A stretch of 64,000 nucleotides of DNA from Rhizobium sp. BK602 (GCF_014195095.1 NZ_JACIBC010000002.1:124001-188000), one strand, 5' to 3'. Shown: positions 25,468 through 34,323, counted from the first letter of the stretch. The notes: a model not told the origin generated them from the letters alone. Made by a program: numbers and translations.

Positions 25468-27045
25468 ATGGCTGACATTGCTATTTCCAGCGCCCCTTCA
25501 GGGGCCGACCTTGCTGCCGTCGGCAAAAGCGGGCGTGCGACGAAGCAGGATGGCGGCGACGGCAAAGGCTTTCTCGATGCGCTGACCAGCTCGCTCGGCA
25601 ACGGACGCAAGCCCGATGCCGATGCCGAGGGCGACGCGGATACAGCCGATGCCGCCACCGGGACGACGCCGGATCCGGCGGTCGATCTCGGGACGACCGT
25701 TCCGGTCGACGATGCCGGCATCAATCCCGGAACCGACATGATCGATCCGTCGCTTGCCAACCTTGCCAATCTCGCGACCCTGACCAAAGGCGCCAAGCCG
25801 TCGGTCGCCTCTCAGTTTCCGCAGGCCCTTGGCACCGATACTCTCCCCAAGTCGCTGACGGACCCGCAACAGGCGGTCCCCGGCGACGATGCGACATCCG
25901 TCGAAAAGGATGAGATGCCGGAAACGGTCGGCGATGCGGATTTGGCGCAGGTTCCGGACCAGGCCGATGATATCGCCCAGCAATTGGCGGATGCGCTCGC
26001 TGGTGACCAGCCGGTGCGGAAGGAGGCGGATGACAAGACGGAGACATCGGCCGTCAAGAGCGGAAAAGTCTCTTCCTCTTCCGATGATGGTAAGCAGCTG
26101 CCGACGCAAGGCGCTCAGCCGGGCAGTGCAGTCTCGGACGTCCTGTCGCTGTTGAATGCGCCGCAGGGCGCTGCGAATGCCATTGCCGCAGCCGACGTGA
26201 AGACGCAGGCGGAGCCGAGCCAGCCATTGGGCAAGGTAACCGATGCGGCAGCGAAGACCGTAACGGCGGATGCGCAGGATGGCGACGCCGTATTGCCCGG
26301 CACGGTCGGCGACGATCCGGTGGCGCAGACCTTCCGGCTGACACGCGCCGACGGACGTGGCGGCTCGCTGGATCTGTCGGTCGGCAAGGGGACGGACGAT
26401 GCGGCGCATGCCGATGTCAAGGCTTCGGGCAGCGGCAATGTCGAGACCGTGACGGTGCTGGATTCCCGCCGCTATCTCGGGCTTGCGGCCAATACCAACA
26501 GCGCGCTGGTTACGGCGACCCTGGCCGGAGACAAGGATTGGGCAGCGGCAATGCAGCCAAGCTCGACGCTTGCCAACGCGGCGAGCTGGACAAGCACAGG
26601 CAAGGTCGTCAACACGCTGAAGATCCAGCTCAATCCCGACAATCTCGGTCAGGTCACCGCCACGATGCGGCTTTCGGGAGATCAGCTGAGCGTCGATCTT
26701 AAGGTAAGTACGGGAGATGCCTATCGGCAGCTCCATGCCGATCAGAGTCATATGGTCGATGCCTTGCGCGCCCAGGGCTATCAGGTCGACAGCATCACCG
26801 TTTCGCTGGCTGCGAGCGGAGACCAGTCGTCGGATGGCAACAGGCAATCCAGCTTCCAGGGGCAGTCTCAGCAGCAATCCTTGATGAATCAGGGCCAGGG
26901 TGGTGACGCGCGATCCAGGGGGCAGCAGTACTCGGGGCAACAGGCAAATGGCAATGACGGCAATGGCGGCGCGGGCGAACGCGGCACGGAGGATGGCACT
27001 GGCGGCAGCGCTCGGCGCCTGCGTTCAGGCGACGTCTATCTCTGA
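25468..27045 (+). CDS. motD: MotD/FliK, hook-length control protein
   Basis: 525 residues. The N-terminal 370 or so residues are low-complexity, rich in Asp, Ala, Lys and Thr, like FliK N-terminal rulers. The C-terminal domain has LKIQLNPDNLGQVTATMRLS and MVDALRAQGYQVDSITVSL, the FliK secretion-switch fold, followed by a Gln/Gly-rich tail. In Sinorhizobium MotD was reassigned as FliK: it measures hook length and switches export specificity. Its last 98 bases overlap the next gene in another frame. Confidence 0.9.
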   Translation: MADIAISSAPSGADLAAVGKSGRATKQDGGDGKGFLDALTSSLGNGRKPDADAEGDADTADAATGTTPDPAVDLGTTVPVDDAGINPGTDMIDPSLANLANLATLTKGAKPSVASQFPQALGTDTLPKSLTDPQQAVPGDDATSVEKDEMPETVGDADLAQVPDQADDIAQQLADALAGDQPVRKEADDKTETSAVKSGKVSSSSDDGKQLPTQGAQPGSAVSDVLSLLNAPQGAANAIAAADVKTQAEPSQPLGKVTDAAAKTVTADAQDGDAVLPGTVGDDPVAQTFRLTRADGRGGSLDLSVGKGTDDAAHADVKASGSGNVETVTVLDSRRYLGLAANTNSALVTATLAGDKDWAAAMQPSSTLANAASWTSTGKVVNTLKIQLNPDNLGQVTATMRLSGDQLSVDLKVSTGDAYRQLHADQSHMVDALRAQGYQVDSITVSLAASGDQSSDGNRQSSFQGQSQQQSLMNQGQGGDARSRGQQYSGQQANGNDGNGGAGERGTEDGTGGSARRLRSGDVYL

Positions 27046-27580
27046 CGTTGCCGCTTCGGGCAATGCGTCGGTGCCCGATAGCGGCGCGGCTGGCCTTTGC
27101 GAACGCGAGATCCAGTCGGCCGCGGCGAAATACGGCATACCCGAAGGCATCCTCTATTCGGTGGGCTTGACAGAGACCGGGCGCAAGGGTTCGCTCTCCC
27201 CCTATGCTCTCAATATCGAGGGCAAGCCGTATTTCCCGGCATCGCAGAACGCCGCCCTGCAGACGTTCGTGGCGGCGAAACAGAGCGGAGCGAAGTTGAT
27301 CGACATCGGCTGCATGCAGATCAACCAGTATTTTCACGGGGAGAATTTCGCCTCCGTTGCCGCCATGTTCGATCCACGCAGCAATGTCGAATACGCCGCG
27401 AAGTTCCTTCGCGATCTCCATGACAGGCATGAGACCTGGACGATGGCGGTAGCAAGATACCACGCCGGTCCGAACAACGACCCCGCCCAAAAGGTGTATG
27501 TCTGCCGCGTCATCGCCAATCTGGTTGCGACCGGATACGGGAAATGGACGGCGAATGCGGCAAACTTTTGCCAAAATTGA
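26948..27580 (+). CDS. Soluble lytic transglycosylase (SLT) of the flagellar cluster
   Basis: 210 residues from the ATG at 26948. A signal peptide (ARANAARRMALAAALGACVQ) precedes a mature domain with the SLT signature: AAAKYGIPEGILYSVGLTET with the catalytic glutamate, GCMQINQYFHG, and TWMAVARYHAGPNN (TMAVARYHAGPNN as written). It cleaves peptidoglycan glycosidic bonds, probably opening the wall for the rod, like SltF of Rhodobacter. The gene starts 98 bases inside motD. A later ATG (26993) would shorten the overlap but truncates the signal peptide n-region and has its purine tract too close. Confidence 0.85.
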   Translation: MAMTAMAARANAARRMALAAALGACVQATSISDVAASGNASVPDSGAAGLCEREIQSAAAKYGIPEGILYSVGLTETGRKGSLSPYALNIEGKPYFPASQNAALQTFVAAKQSGAKLIDIGCMQINQYFHGENFASVAAMFDPRSNVEYAAKFLRDLHDRHETWTMAVARYHAGPNNDPAQKVYVCRVIANLVATGYGKWTANAANFCQN

Positions 27581-27754
27581 ACAACCTATGGGTTGTATAT
27601 CGCCTTATTATTGTCATGGTTGCCCGCCTTGCCGTGATTGACAGAAGGCGAAAGACTTGAGCTACGTATATGCGTAATATGCTAACTAACGACTTTTTTA
27701 TCGGTGTAAAATCGGGATGACCCACTATATCTAGTGCAAATCGCCCCCCAAATC

Positions 27755-27769
27755 TTAATCAATTATTAA
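27755..27769 (+). promoter_or_regulatory. CtrA-type box TTAA-N7-TTAA upstream of rem
   Basis: TTAA-TCAATTA-TTAA lies in the 280-base AT-rich gap before rem, 92 bases from its start codon. TTAA is rare in this GC-rich window, and the exact 7-base spacing fits CtrA. The gap also opens with a small hairpin (ACAACC-TATG-GGTTGT, 27581-27596). Confidence 0.5.
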
Positions 27770-27860
27770 TTTCCGTCACTCATTTCCGACAGTTGTTCGT
27801 GATTCGCCCGATTCGTACCCATGTTACATCGAAACACCACACTGATTCGGAGGCGGACGA

Positions 27861-28532
27861 ATGATCGTAGTGGTTGATGAGCGAGAGCTCGTTAAGGACG
27901 GCTATACATCTCTCTTTGGACGGGAAGGCATCCCGTCGACGGGGTTTGATCCCCGGGAATTTGGCGAATGGGTCACGACGGCTGCGGAGGGCGATATCGC
28001 CGCCGTCGAGGCTTTCCTGATCGGACAGGGGCAGCAGGTCTACGAATTGCCGCGGGCAATTCGCGACCGGTCGGCCGCGCCGGTCATTGCGGTCAGCGAC
28101 CAGCCGTCGCTGGAATCGACGCTGGCACTCTTCGATTGCGGTGTCGACGATGTCGTGCGCAAACCGGTGCATCCGCGTGAGATCCTGGCCCGTGCGGCCG
28201 CGATCCGCCGCAGGCTGAAGGCGATCTCCAACTATACCGATATCGGTCCCGTCCGCGTCTTCGCCGACGGCCGCGATCCGGAAATCAACGGCGAAGTCTT
28301 TGCCTTGCCGCGGCGCGAGCGCCGTATCCTGGAATATTTGATCGCCAACCGGGGCCGTCGCGTCACCAAGACGCAGATCTTCAACGCGATCTACGGCATC
28401 TTCGACGAAGAGGTCGAGGAAAACGTCGTCGAAAGCCATATCTCCAAGCTGCGCAAGAAACTGCGCAAGAAGCTCGGTTTCGATCCGGTCGATTCCAAGC
28501 GTTTCCTTGGCTATTGCATCGACTGGAATTGA
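27861..28532 (+). CDS. rem: Rem, OmpR-type transcriptional activator of motility genes
   Basis: 223 residues. N-terminal receiver-like domain: the acidic pair survives ([10 protein letters not shown]6/E7) and so does the lysine in [13 protein letters not shown], but the strand that normally ends in the phosphorylated aspartate reads AFLIGQGQQ, with no Asp. C-terminal winged-helix domain: [20 protein letters not shown] and [19 protein letters not shown]. In Sinorhizobium, Rem acts below VisNR and switches on later flagellar operons during growth. The lost acceptor residue implies control by amount, not by phosphorylation. A terminator follows. Confidence 0.92.
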   Translation: MIVVVDERELVKDGYTSLFGREGIPSTGFDPREFGEWVTTAAEGDIAAVEAFLIGQGQQVYELPRAIRDRSAAPVIAVSDQPSLESTLALFDCGVDDVVRKPVHPREILARAAAIRRRLKAISNYTDIGPVRVFADGRDPEINGEVFALPRRERRILEYLIANRGRRVTKTQIFNAIYGIFDEEVEENVVESHISKLRKKLRKKLGFDPVDSKRFLGYCIDWN

Positions 28533-28575
28533 TGCTCTCGCCGCAGTCGGCGCGATAATGCCCTGAACCTGTTGC

Positions 28576-28608
28576 AAGCCCGAGATATCATCCGATTCTC
28601 GGGCTTTT
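28576..28608 (+). terminator. Rho-independent terminator of rem
   Basis: A perfect 10-bp stem (AAGCCCGAGA / TCTCGGGCTT) with an 11-base loop is followed by TTTT, about 45 bases after the rem stop. It separates rem from the flgE operon. Confidence 0.8.
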
Positions 28609-28756
28609 GCATGCGCTTCGGCGTCATTGCGGCGTCGAAGTCAATCGTACGCCAATCCTTACCGTCGCCATGCTTCCTCGGCGTTTCGGTGGGTTGCGCG
28701 GCAAAATCCGAAAGGCTGCTTCATGATGACCGGCTTTTCCTCTTTTCAGACAGCTT

Positions 28757-28777
28757 CACGCAAGGCCCGCTTCCTAC
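28757..28777 (+). promoter_or_regulatory. Flagellar-operon motif upstream of flgE
   Basis: CACGCAAG, nine bases, then CTAC, ending 33 bases before the flgE ATG. Since a terminator separates flgE from rem, this is a strong candidate for the hook-operon promoter. Confidence 0.5.
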
Positions 28778-28810
28778 TCTCAGAAGCATGAGGAATAACG
28801 AGGATTCCAG

Positions 28811-30088
28811 ATGAGCATTTTCGGCAGCATGAAAACCGCAGTTTCAGGGATGAATGCCCAGGCGAACCGTCTGGCGACCGTCTCCGACAACATCGCCAAT
28901 TCCAGCACCACCGGCTACAAGCAGGCATCGACGAGCTTCTCCTCGCTCGTGCTGCCTTCTTCCAGCGGCAACTATAATTCCGGCGGTGTCGAGACGACCG
29001 TGCGCTACGCGATCTCGCAGCAGGGCACTGTGTCCGCCACGACTTCCTCCACCGACCTCGCCATCCAGGGCAGCGGTTTCTTCGTCGTGCAGAACGCCGC
29101 TGGCCAGACCTTCCTCACGCGTGCCGGCGACTTTTCGGCGGACGCTTCGGGCAACCTCGTCAATGCCGCCGGCTTCACGCTGATGGGTTATTCCAGCGCC
29201 TCCGGCGCCCCCTCGGTGGTCGTCAACGGCTTCAGCGGCATGGTGCCGATCAATGTCACGCCGAGCGGCACCAGCAAGGCGGCGACGACGGTCGGCAGCA
29301 TGACGGGTAACCTGAATTCCAACGCCACGGTCGCTACCAGCAGCAGCACCGGTTACCTGCCCTCCGAAAACACCTATCCGGTGACCACCGACACCAGCAA
29401 GAGCTCGATCACGGGTTACGACAGCCAGGGCAATGCCGTCACCTTCGACATTTATTACACCAAGACGGACGACAACACCTGGGATGTGCAGGTTTACAAT
29501 CAGGCGGACCTCGTTGCCAGCCCGACATCGGGTGGCGCTCTCTATAGCAGCGCCGCCGTCGGCAGCACGACATTGACCTTCGATGACGATGGCGCCCTGA
29601 CCTCGGGCGGATCGTTCGACCTCAGCTTCGCGAGCGGATCGACGACACAGACCATCGCGATGGATATGACCGGCTTCACCCAGGTCGCCACCGACTTCAG
29701 CGCCACGGGCGAGATGGACGGTCAGGCTCCCAACCCGGTGTCGAGCGTCACGATCTCCAAGGATGGCACGGTCAGCGCGGTTTATAAGGACAGCTCGACC
29801 AAGGAGCTTTACCGCATCCCGCTCGCCACGGTGGCGAGCCCGGACAGCCTGACGCTGGAAAGCGGCAACGTCTATTCGGCCAACGGCGAATCCGGCGTGA
29901 CGGTCACGGGTTGGCCGCAAAGCAGCGGTCTCGGCTACATCCAGTCCGGCGCCCTGGAAGAATCCAACGTCGACCTCGCAACCGAACTGACGAACATGAT
30001 CGTGTCGCAGAAGAGCTACACGGCGAATTCCAAGGTGTTCCAGGCCGGGTCCGACCTTCTGGACGTTCTCGTCAACCTGCAGCGTTAA
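28811..30088 (+). CDS. flgE: FlgE, hook protein
   Basis: 425 residues. It starts MSIFGSMKTAVSGMNAQANR with the rod/hook signature DNIANSSTTGYKQAS, contains QGSGFFVVQNAAGQTFLTRA, and ends with SGALEESNVDLATELTNMIV and a VLVNLQR terminus. The centre is Ser/Thr/Gly-rich. FlgE polymerises into the flexible hook; its length is set by MotD/FliK. It is the first gene of a unit that runs at least to flgD. Confidence 0.97.
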   Translation: MSIFGSMKTAVSGMNAQANRLATVSDNIANSSTTGYKQASTSFSSLVLPSSSGNYNSGGVETTVRYAISQQGTVSATTSSTDLAIQGSGFFVVQNAAGQTFLTRAGDFSADASGNLVNAAGFTLMGYSSASGAPSVVVNGFSGMVPINVTPSGTSKAATTVGSMTGNLNSNATVATSSSTGYLPSENTYPVTTDTSKSSITGYDSQGNAVTFDIYYTKTDDNTWDVQVYNQADLVASPTSGGALYSSAAVGSTTLTFDDDGALTSGGSFDLSFASGSTTQTIAMDMTGFTQVATDFSATGEMDGQAPNPVSSVTISKDGTVSAVYKDSSTKELYRIPLATVASPDSLTLESGNVYSANGESGVTVTGWPQSSGLGYIQSGALEESNVDLATELTNMIVSQKSYTANSKVFQAGSDLLDVLVNLQR

Positions 30089-30112
30089 ACACCATAGGGC
30101 ATCGGGTCAGTC

Positions 30113-31588
30113 ATGTCGCTCACCACAGCACTCAACAACGCACAAGCGATATTCAACAATAGCGGCACGCAGAGCAGTGTCGTATCGAACAATATCGCCA
30201 ACGCCGGCAACACGGATTATTCCCGTCGCCAAGCGATGCTGTCGACCGACATGACTGGCGCGCAGGTCGTAAAGATCGCCAGGGCCGACGAGCCGGCCCT
30301 GCAGAAAGCGTTCCTGTCGAGCACGTCGTCCGACGCCGCTCAGCAGGCGCTTCTGAAGGCCTATGAAAGCCTGAAATCGGGAACGCTCGGCGGCAACGAC
30401 AACGAAATTTCGGCGGCCACTTACCTGTCGACCTTCCAGACGGCGATGCAGACCTATGCCGGCTCGCCATCGAGCACCACGGCGGCGCAATCGGCCATCA
30501 ACGCCGCCCAGAGTCTCGCCACCTCCCTCAACAACGCCACCACGGCCGTGCAGAGCGTCCGCGCCGATGCGGACAAGCAGATCAGTTCCGATGTCGATAC
30601 GCTGAACGGTCTGCTGACGCAGTTCCAGACGGCAAACGATGCGGTCAAGACTGCGACGGCAACCTCCGGCGCGACATCGAGCGCGCTCGCCGATGCGCTC
30701 GACCAGCGCGATTCGGTGTTGAAGCAGATCTCGCAGATCGTCGGCGTGACGACGGTGACGCGCGCCAATAACGATGTGGCGCTCTATACCACCGGCGGCG
30801 CGACCCTGTTCGAGACGATCCCGCGCTCGGTGACCTTCACTCCGACGAATTCCTATACGGCCGGCACCACCGGCAACAATGTCTATATCGACGGTGTCGC
30901 GCTGACCGCGGGTCAGGGCGCGAGCACGACCGCGCAGGGAAGCTTGCAGGCCTCGCTGCAGGTGCGCGACGATGTCGCTCCGACCTATCAGAAGCAGCTC
31001 GATGAAATCGCGCGCGGCCTGGTAACGACGTTTGCCGAGACCAATCAGACCGACTCCAGCCAGGCTGTCGGCCTCTTTACCTGGAGCGACGGCACGGTGC
31101 CCACCGGCGCCTCCGTCGTCACCGGCATCGCCGGCTCGATCACCGTCAACCCGGCCGTGGTCAGCACCTCGTCGAGCACGGGCGATCCGACGCTGCTGCG
31201 CGACGGCGGCATCAACGGTTCCGACTATGTCGTCAATTCCACCGGCGACAGCGGCTATTCCACCCAGCTGGATGCCTACATCACCGCGATGAACACGAAG
31301 ATGGATTTCGATTCCACCGCCGGTTCCGACACGTCCGCGAGCCTCATGGACTACGCATCCAGTTCCATCGGCTGGCTTGAAGGCCAGCGCAGCACGGCGA
31401 CGACCGCGGGGGAAAATACCTCCGCCGCGCTGTCGCGCTCTTCGGAAGCCTATTCGAACGAGACCGGCGTCAACCTCGACGAAGAACTGACGCTGATGAT
31501 GGATATCGAGCAATCCTACAAGGCGGGTACGAAACTGTTGAACACCGTCAACGAGATGCTTCAATCGGTACTGGATATTGCGAGCTAA
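30113..31588 (+). CDS. flgK: FlgK, hook-filament junction protein 1
   Basis: 491 residues. N-terminal NNIANAGNTDYSRRQAMLST and C-terminal SSEAYSNETGVNLDEELTLM followed by MDIEQSYKAGTKLLNTVNEM are FlgK signatures. It caps the hook and joins it to the filament with FlgL, and is a substrate of the FlgN chaperone; a FlgN-like gene lies 7 kb downstream. It follows flgE by 24 bases and precedes flgL by three. Confidence 0.96.
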   Translation: MSLTTALNNAQAIFNNSGTQSSVVSNNIANAGNTDYSRRQAMLSTDMTGAQVVKIARADEPALQKAFLSSTSSDAAQQALLKAYESLKSGTLGGNDNEISAATYLSTFQTAMQTYAGSPSSTTAAQSAINAAQSLATSLNNATTAVQSVRADADKQISSDVDTLNGLLTQFQTANDAVKTATATSGATSSALADALDQRDSVLKQISQIVGVTTVTRANNDVALYTTGGATLFETIPRSVTFTPTNSYTAGTTGNNVYIDGVALTAGQGASTTAQGSLQASLQVRDDVAPTYQKQLDEIARGLVTTFAETNQTDSSQAVGLFTWSDGTVPTGASVVTGIAGSITVNPAVVSTSSSTGDPTLLRDGGINGSDYVVNSTGDSGYSTQLDAYITAMNTKMDFDSTAGSDTSASLMDYASSSIGWLEGQRSTATTAGENTSAALSRSSEAYSNETGVNLDEELTLMMDIEQSYKAGTKLLNTVNEMLQSVLDIAS

Positions 31589-31591
31589 GCC

Positions 31592-32629
31592 ATGAAACTT
31601 TCCTTCATTTCGAGCACAGCCATTCAGAATTCGATGCGCCAGACGATCCGTCAGGCACAGAACGAAATGACGACGGCTTCGACGGAAGCGACGACCGGCG
31701 TCTATGCCGATATCGGCGTCTCGCTCGGCAGCGGCACCACGCAGAGTGTGAACCTGACACGCGACGTATCGCGCATCGATTCCATTCTCAGCAGCAATTC
31801 GATCGTCAATCAGCGGATGACGTCGTCGCAGACGGCCTTGAGCCAGATGTCGTCGCAGGCACAGAAATTCATGGATCAGCTCGTGGCCCTGCGCGGCAAC
31901 AGCGACGACAGCAGCATCGCGTTGACGCAGCAGACGGCGACGGCGACGCTGTCGAATGTCATCGCCGGTGCCAATACCATGGTCAACGGCGAATACCTCT
32001 TTGCCGGCACCAATACCGACGTGCAGCCGATGACCGATAATTCCGATGCCGCGACCACGGAGATCCAGACGGCGCTGACGCAGTATGCGACGGACAACGG
32101 CACCACCGTCGATCAGCTCACCGGCGAGCAGATGACCGATTTCATTACCACCATCGTCGAGCCGATGTTTACCGACGATAGCAGCTGGTCGGACTGGTCG
32201 AGCGCCTCGGATCAGAACATGTCGAGCCGCATCAGCAATTCCGAAGTCATCGAATCCTCGACCAACGCCAATGAATCCGGCATGCGCTACCTGGCGCTGG
32301 CGACCACGGTCACCAATGCGCTGGCGGGGCAGGGGCTGAGCCAGGACGCGCTGAACGCGGTCACCGACCAGGCAACCAGCTATGCGCGCCAAGCGATCGA
32401 CGGCCTCAACAATCAGGCAAGCGAGCTTGGCCTGTCGCAGGCGCGTCTGAGCGATGCCAATACGTCGTTGAATGCCCAGAAGACCATTCTCAACACCAAT
32501 ATCGGTGATCTGACGGGGGTTGATCCCTACGAGGCGTCGACCAAGGTCAACAGCCTCGAAACTCAGCTCGAGACGGCCTACACCATCGTCTCCAAGATCC
32601 AGCAGTTGAGCCTTGTAAATTACCTTTGA
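31592..32629 (+). CDS. flgL: FlgL, hook-filament junction protein 3
   Basis: 345 residues. Flagellin-like N- and C-terminal helices (IQNSMRQTIRQAQNEMTTAS; VNSLETQLETAYTIVSKIQQ, ending SLVNYL), with NTMVNGEYLFAGTNTDVQPM in the middle as in FlgL. It links FlgK to the filament. Its stop codon lies within a 17-bp perfect palindrome. Confidence 0.95.
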   Translation: MKLSFISSTAIQNSMRQTIRQAQNEMTTASTEATTGVYADIGVSLGSGTTQSVNLTRDVSRIDSILSSNSIVNQRMTSSQTALSQMSSQAQKFMDQLVALRGNSDDSSIALTQQTATATLSNVIAGANTMVNGEYLFAGTNTDVQPMTDNSDAATTEIQTALTQYATDNGTTVDQLTGEQMTDFITTIVEPMFTDDSSWSDWSSASDQNMSSRISNSEVIESSTNANESGMRYLALATTVTNALAGQGLSQDALNAVTDQATSYARQAIDGLNNQASELGLSQARLSDANTSLNAQKTILNTNIGDLTGVDPYEASTKVNSLETQLETAYTIVSKIQQLSLVNYL

Positions 32630-32639
32630 TGATCAAAGG
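32623..32639. repeat. Perfect palindrome at the flgL/flaF junction
   Basis: CCTTTGAT-G-ATCAAAGG, eight bases each side of one central base, covers the flgL stop codon. In RNA it could fold as a short stem; as DNA it looks like a dimeric operator. Either could separate flgL expression from the flaF-flbT regulators. Confidence 0.4.
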
Positions 32640-32666
32640 GATGGAATGACCAGGAAGGATGCATGA

Positions 32667-33014
32667 ATGTATCAGTTCTCATATGCGGAAGTCATGCAGG
32701 ATGCAGTGGCCGACGCCAAGGAGCGAGAACGGCAAGTTCTGGACCGGTCGATAGCTCTGCTCGCTGCCGCCCGTGACAAGGAGAAATACGGCCGCGAGGC
32801 CATCGAGGCGCTGTTCTATACGAGGCGCGTCTGGATGAGCTTCATCGAGGACCTGAAAAGTCCGGAAAACCAGCTGAACGTCGAACTGCGCGCCAATCTG
32901 ATCTCCATCGCAATCTGGATCTTGAAGGAATGCGACAGGATACGCCGGCGCCAGTCGGAAAATTATCAAGGCATCATCGATGTCACCACCATCATCAGGG
33001 ATGGACTTAAATGA
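32667..33014 (+). CDS. flaF: FlaF, flagellin synthesis regulator
   Basis: 115 residues, typical. [20 protein letters not shown] and the helical [18 protein letters not shown] stretch ([20 protein letters not shown]) followed by [20 protein letters not shown] match the alphaproteobacterial FlaF family. FlaF is needed for flagellin synthesis and secretion and acts opposite to FlbT. The ATG at 32667 follows AGGAAGGA. The stop overlaps the flbT start. Confidence 0.93.
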   Translation: MYQFSYAEVMQDAVADAKERERQVLDRSIALLAAARDKEKYGREAIEALFYTRRVWMSFIEDLKSPENQLNVELRANLISIAIWILKECDRIRRRQSENYQGIIDVTTIIRDGLK

Positions 33015-33460
33015 AAAGTACGCTTCGCATATCGCTTAAAGCCGGGGAAAAGATCTTCATCAACGGGGCCGTGCTGCGCGTTGACCGAAAGGTTGCCCTG
33101 GAATTCCTGAATGATGTGACGTTCCTGCTCGAGAACCACGTCCTCCAGCCGGAAGACGCGACGACGCCGCTGCGCCAGCTCTATTTCATCGCGCAGATGA
33201 TCCTCATCAATCCGGAAGGCAAGGAGCAGTCGACGGCGATGTTCCGCAAGTCGATCGTGATGCTCCTGTCCTGCTTCCGTCATGAGGAAGTGCTGGCTGA
33301 ACTGAAGCGCATCGACGGCCTCGTCGCCACCGGCCGCGCCTTCGACGCGCTGAAGGCGATCCGCGGACTCTATCCGATTGAGGACAATATCCTCAACAGC
33401 CAGGAAATGCCGGCGGCGACCATCGAGCAGATTCGCAGGGAGATCGCACCGTGGCGGTAG
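33011..33460 (+). CDS. flbT: FlbT, post-transcriptional regulator of flagellin
   Basis: 149 residues, typical. [40 protein letters not shown] and [20 protein letters not shown] are FlbT family blocks. In Caulobacter FlbT binds the flagellin mRNA leader and promotes its decay until the hook is finished; rhizobial homologues can act positively. The shared flagellin leader elements in this window are possible targets. It overlaps flaF by four bases and flgD by ten. Confidence 0.94.
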   Translation: MKSTLRISLKAGEKIFINGAVLRVDRKVALEFLNDVTFLLENHVLQPEDATTPLRQLYFIAQMILINPEGKEQSTAMFRKSIVMLLSCFRHEEVLAELKRIDGLVATGRAFDALKAIRGLYPIEDNILNSQEMPAATIEQIRREIAPWR

Positions 33461-33921
33461 ATGCAGTCACCAGCAGCACCAGCACGTCTTCGACCAGCGC
33501 GTCTACTACGGCGGCGAAGAGTGCAACGATCAACTACAACGACTTCCTCCAGCTTCTCATCGCGCAGATGAAGACGCAGGATCCGACCGATCCCATGGAC
33601 GCCAGCGAGCAGATTTCGCAGCTCGCCAGCTTCTCCCAGGTCGAGCAGCAGATCCAGACCAATTCGCATCTGGAAACGGTGCTGCAGAACCAGTGGATTT
33701 CGCAGGCGTCCGATTATATCGGCAAGGAGATCATGAGTGCCGACGGCACGGTCACCGGCACGATCAAGGAGATAACCGTCTATTCGGACGGTATCATCGC
33801 CGAGACGGAAGGTGGGGACAAGGTGCTGCTGCAGGCGGGTGTCACCGTCGCACCGGCCGGCACGACGATTGATACGACGACGACGTCGAGCGATACTACC
33901 ACCAGCGATTCGACCGAATAG
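33451..33921 (+). CDS. flgD: FlgD, hook-cap scaffolding protein
   Basis: 156 residues. After a Ser/Thr-rich start, [20 protein letters not shown] and [20 protein letters not shown] are the FlgD signature. The protein is short compared with E. coli FlgD (231) and lacks most of the C-terminal Ig/tudor-like region. FlgD caps the growing hook. The start is a GTG at 33451 with GGGAG eight bases upstream, giving a 10-base overlap with flbT. Confidence 0.93.
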   Translation: MAVDAVTSSTSTSSTSASTTAAKSATINYNDFLQLLIAQMKTQDPTDPMDASEQISQLASFSQVEQQIQTNSHLETVLQNQWISQASDYIGKEIMSADGTVTGTIKEITVYSDGIIAETEGGDKVLLQAGVTVAPAGTTIDTTTTSSDTTTSDSTE

Positions 33922-33979
33922 CACCGATATGACGGCAGCTCATGAGGAGCTGCCGAACCAGACCAGAGGATGACGGGCC

Positions 33980-34246
33980 ATGAACGAAGCCGATGCATTG
34001 GATATCTTCCAGGCGGCGATCTGGACGGTCCTCGTCGCCTCCGGCCCGGCCGTTCTCGCCGCGATGCTCGTCGGTCTGGTGATCGCCCTGATCCAGGCGC
34101 TGACCCAGGTGCAGGAAGCGACATTGACCTTTGTGCCGAAGATCGTCGCCGTCATGGTGACGGTCGGCGTCACGGCACCTTTCGTCGGCTCGCAGATATC
34201 CATCTTCACCAATCTGGTCTTTTCGCGCATCCAGTCGGGCTTCTGA
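33980..34246 (+). CDS. fliQ: FliQ, flagellar export gate protein
   Basis: 88 residues, two membrane helices (AIWTVLVASGPAVLAAMLVG and VPKIVAVMVTVGVTAPFVG) and the conserved ALIQALTQVQEATLTFVPK between them. It is part of the FliP5Q4R1 export gate. It lies 58 bases after flgD and 144 bases before flhA. Confidence 0.96.
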   Translation: MNEADALDIFQAAIWTVLVASGPAVLAAMLVGLVIALIQALTQVQEATLTFVPKIVAVMVTVGVTAPFVGSQISIFTNLVFSRIQSGF

Positions 34247-34302
34247 GCCTGCGGCCGGCAGCCGGAAAGACTTTGTGCTCCCGGCTCGCTGAAGGCCATT
34301 CT

Positions 34303-34323
34303 CGCGCAAGCTTCGCCTTTTAC
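34303..34323 (+). promoter_or_regulatory. Flagellar-operon motif upstream of flhA
   Basis: CGCGCAAG, nine bases, then TTAC, 67 bases before the flhA start. It suggests a separate promoter for flhA-fliR and the genes after them. Confidence 0.4.

Noticed and set aside
30107..32392. A 761-codon open frame antisense to flgK-flgL
   Set aside because: Its translation is Arg/Gly/His-rich without domains, and the opposite strand carries clear flgK and flgL. It arises from high GC content. The same holds for long antisense frames over flgF-fliI (2982-5306), flhA (34409-36427) and zwf-pgl (57151-59466).
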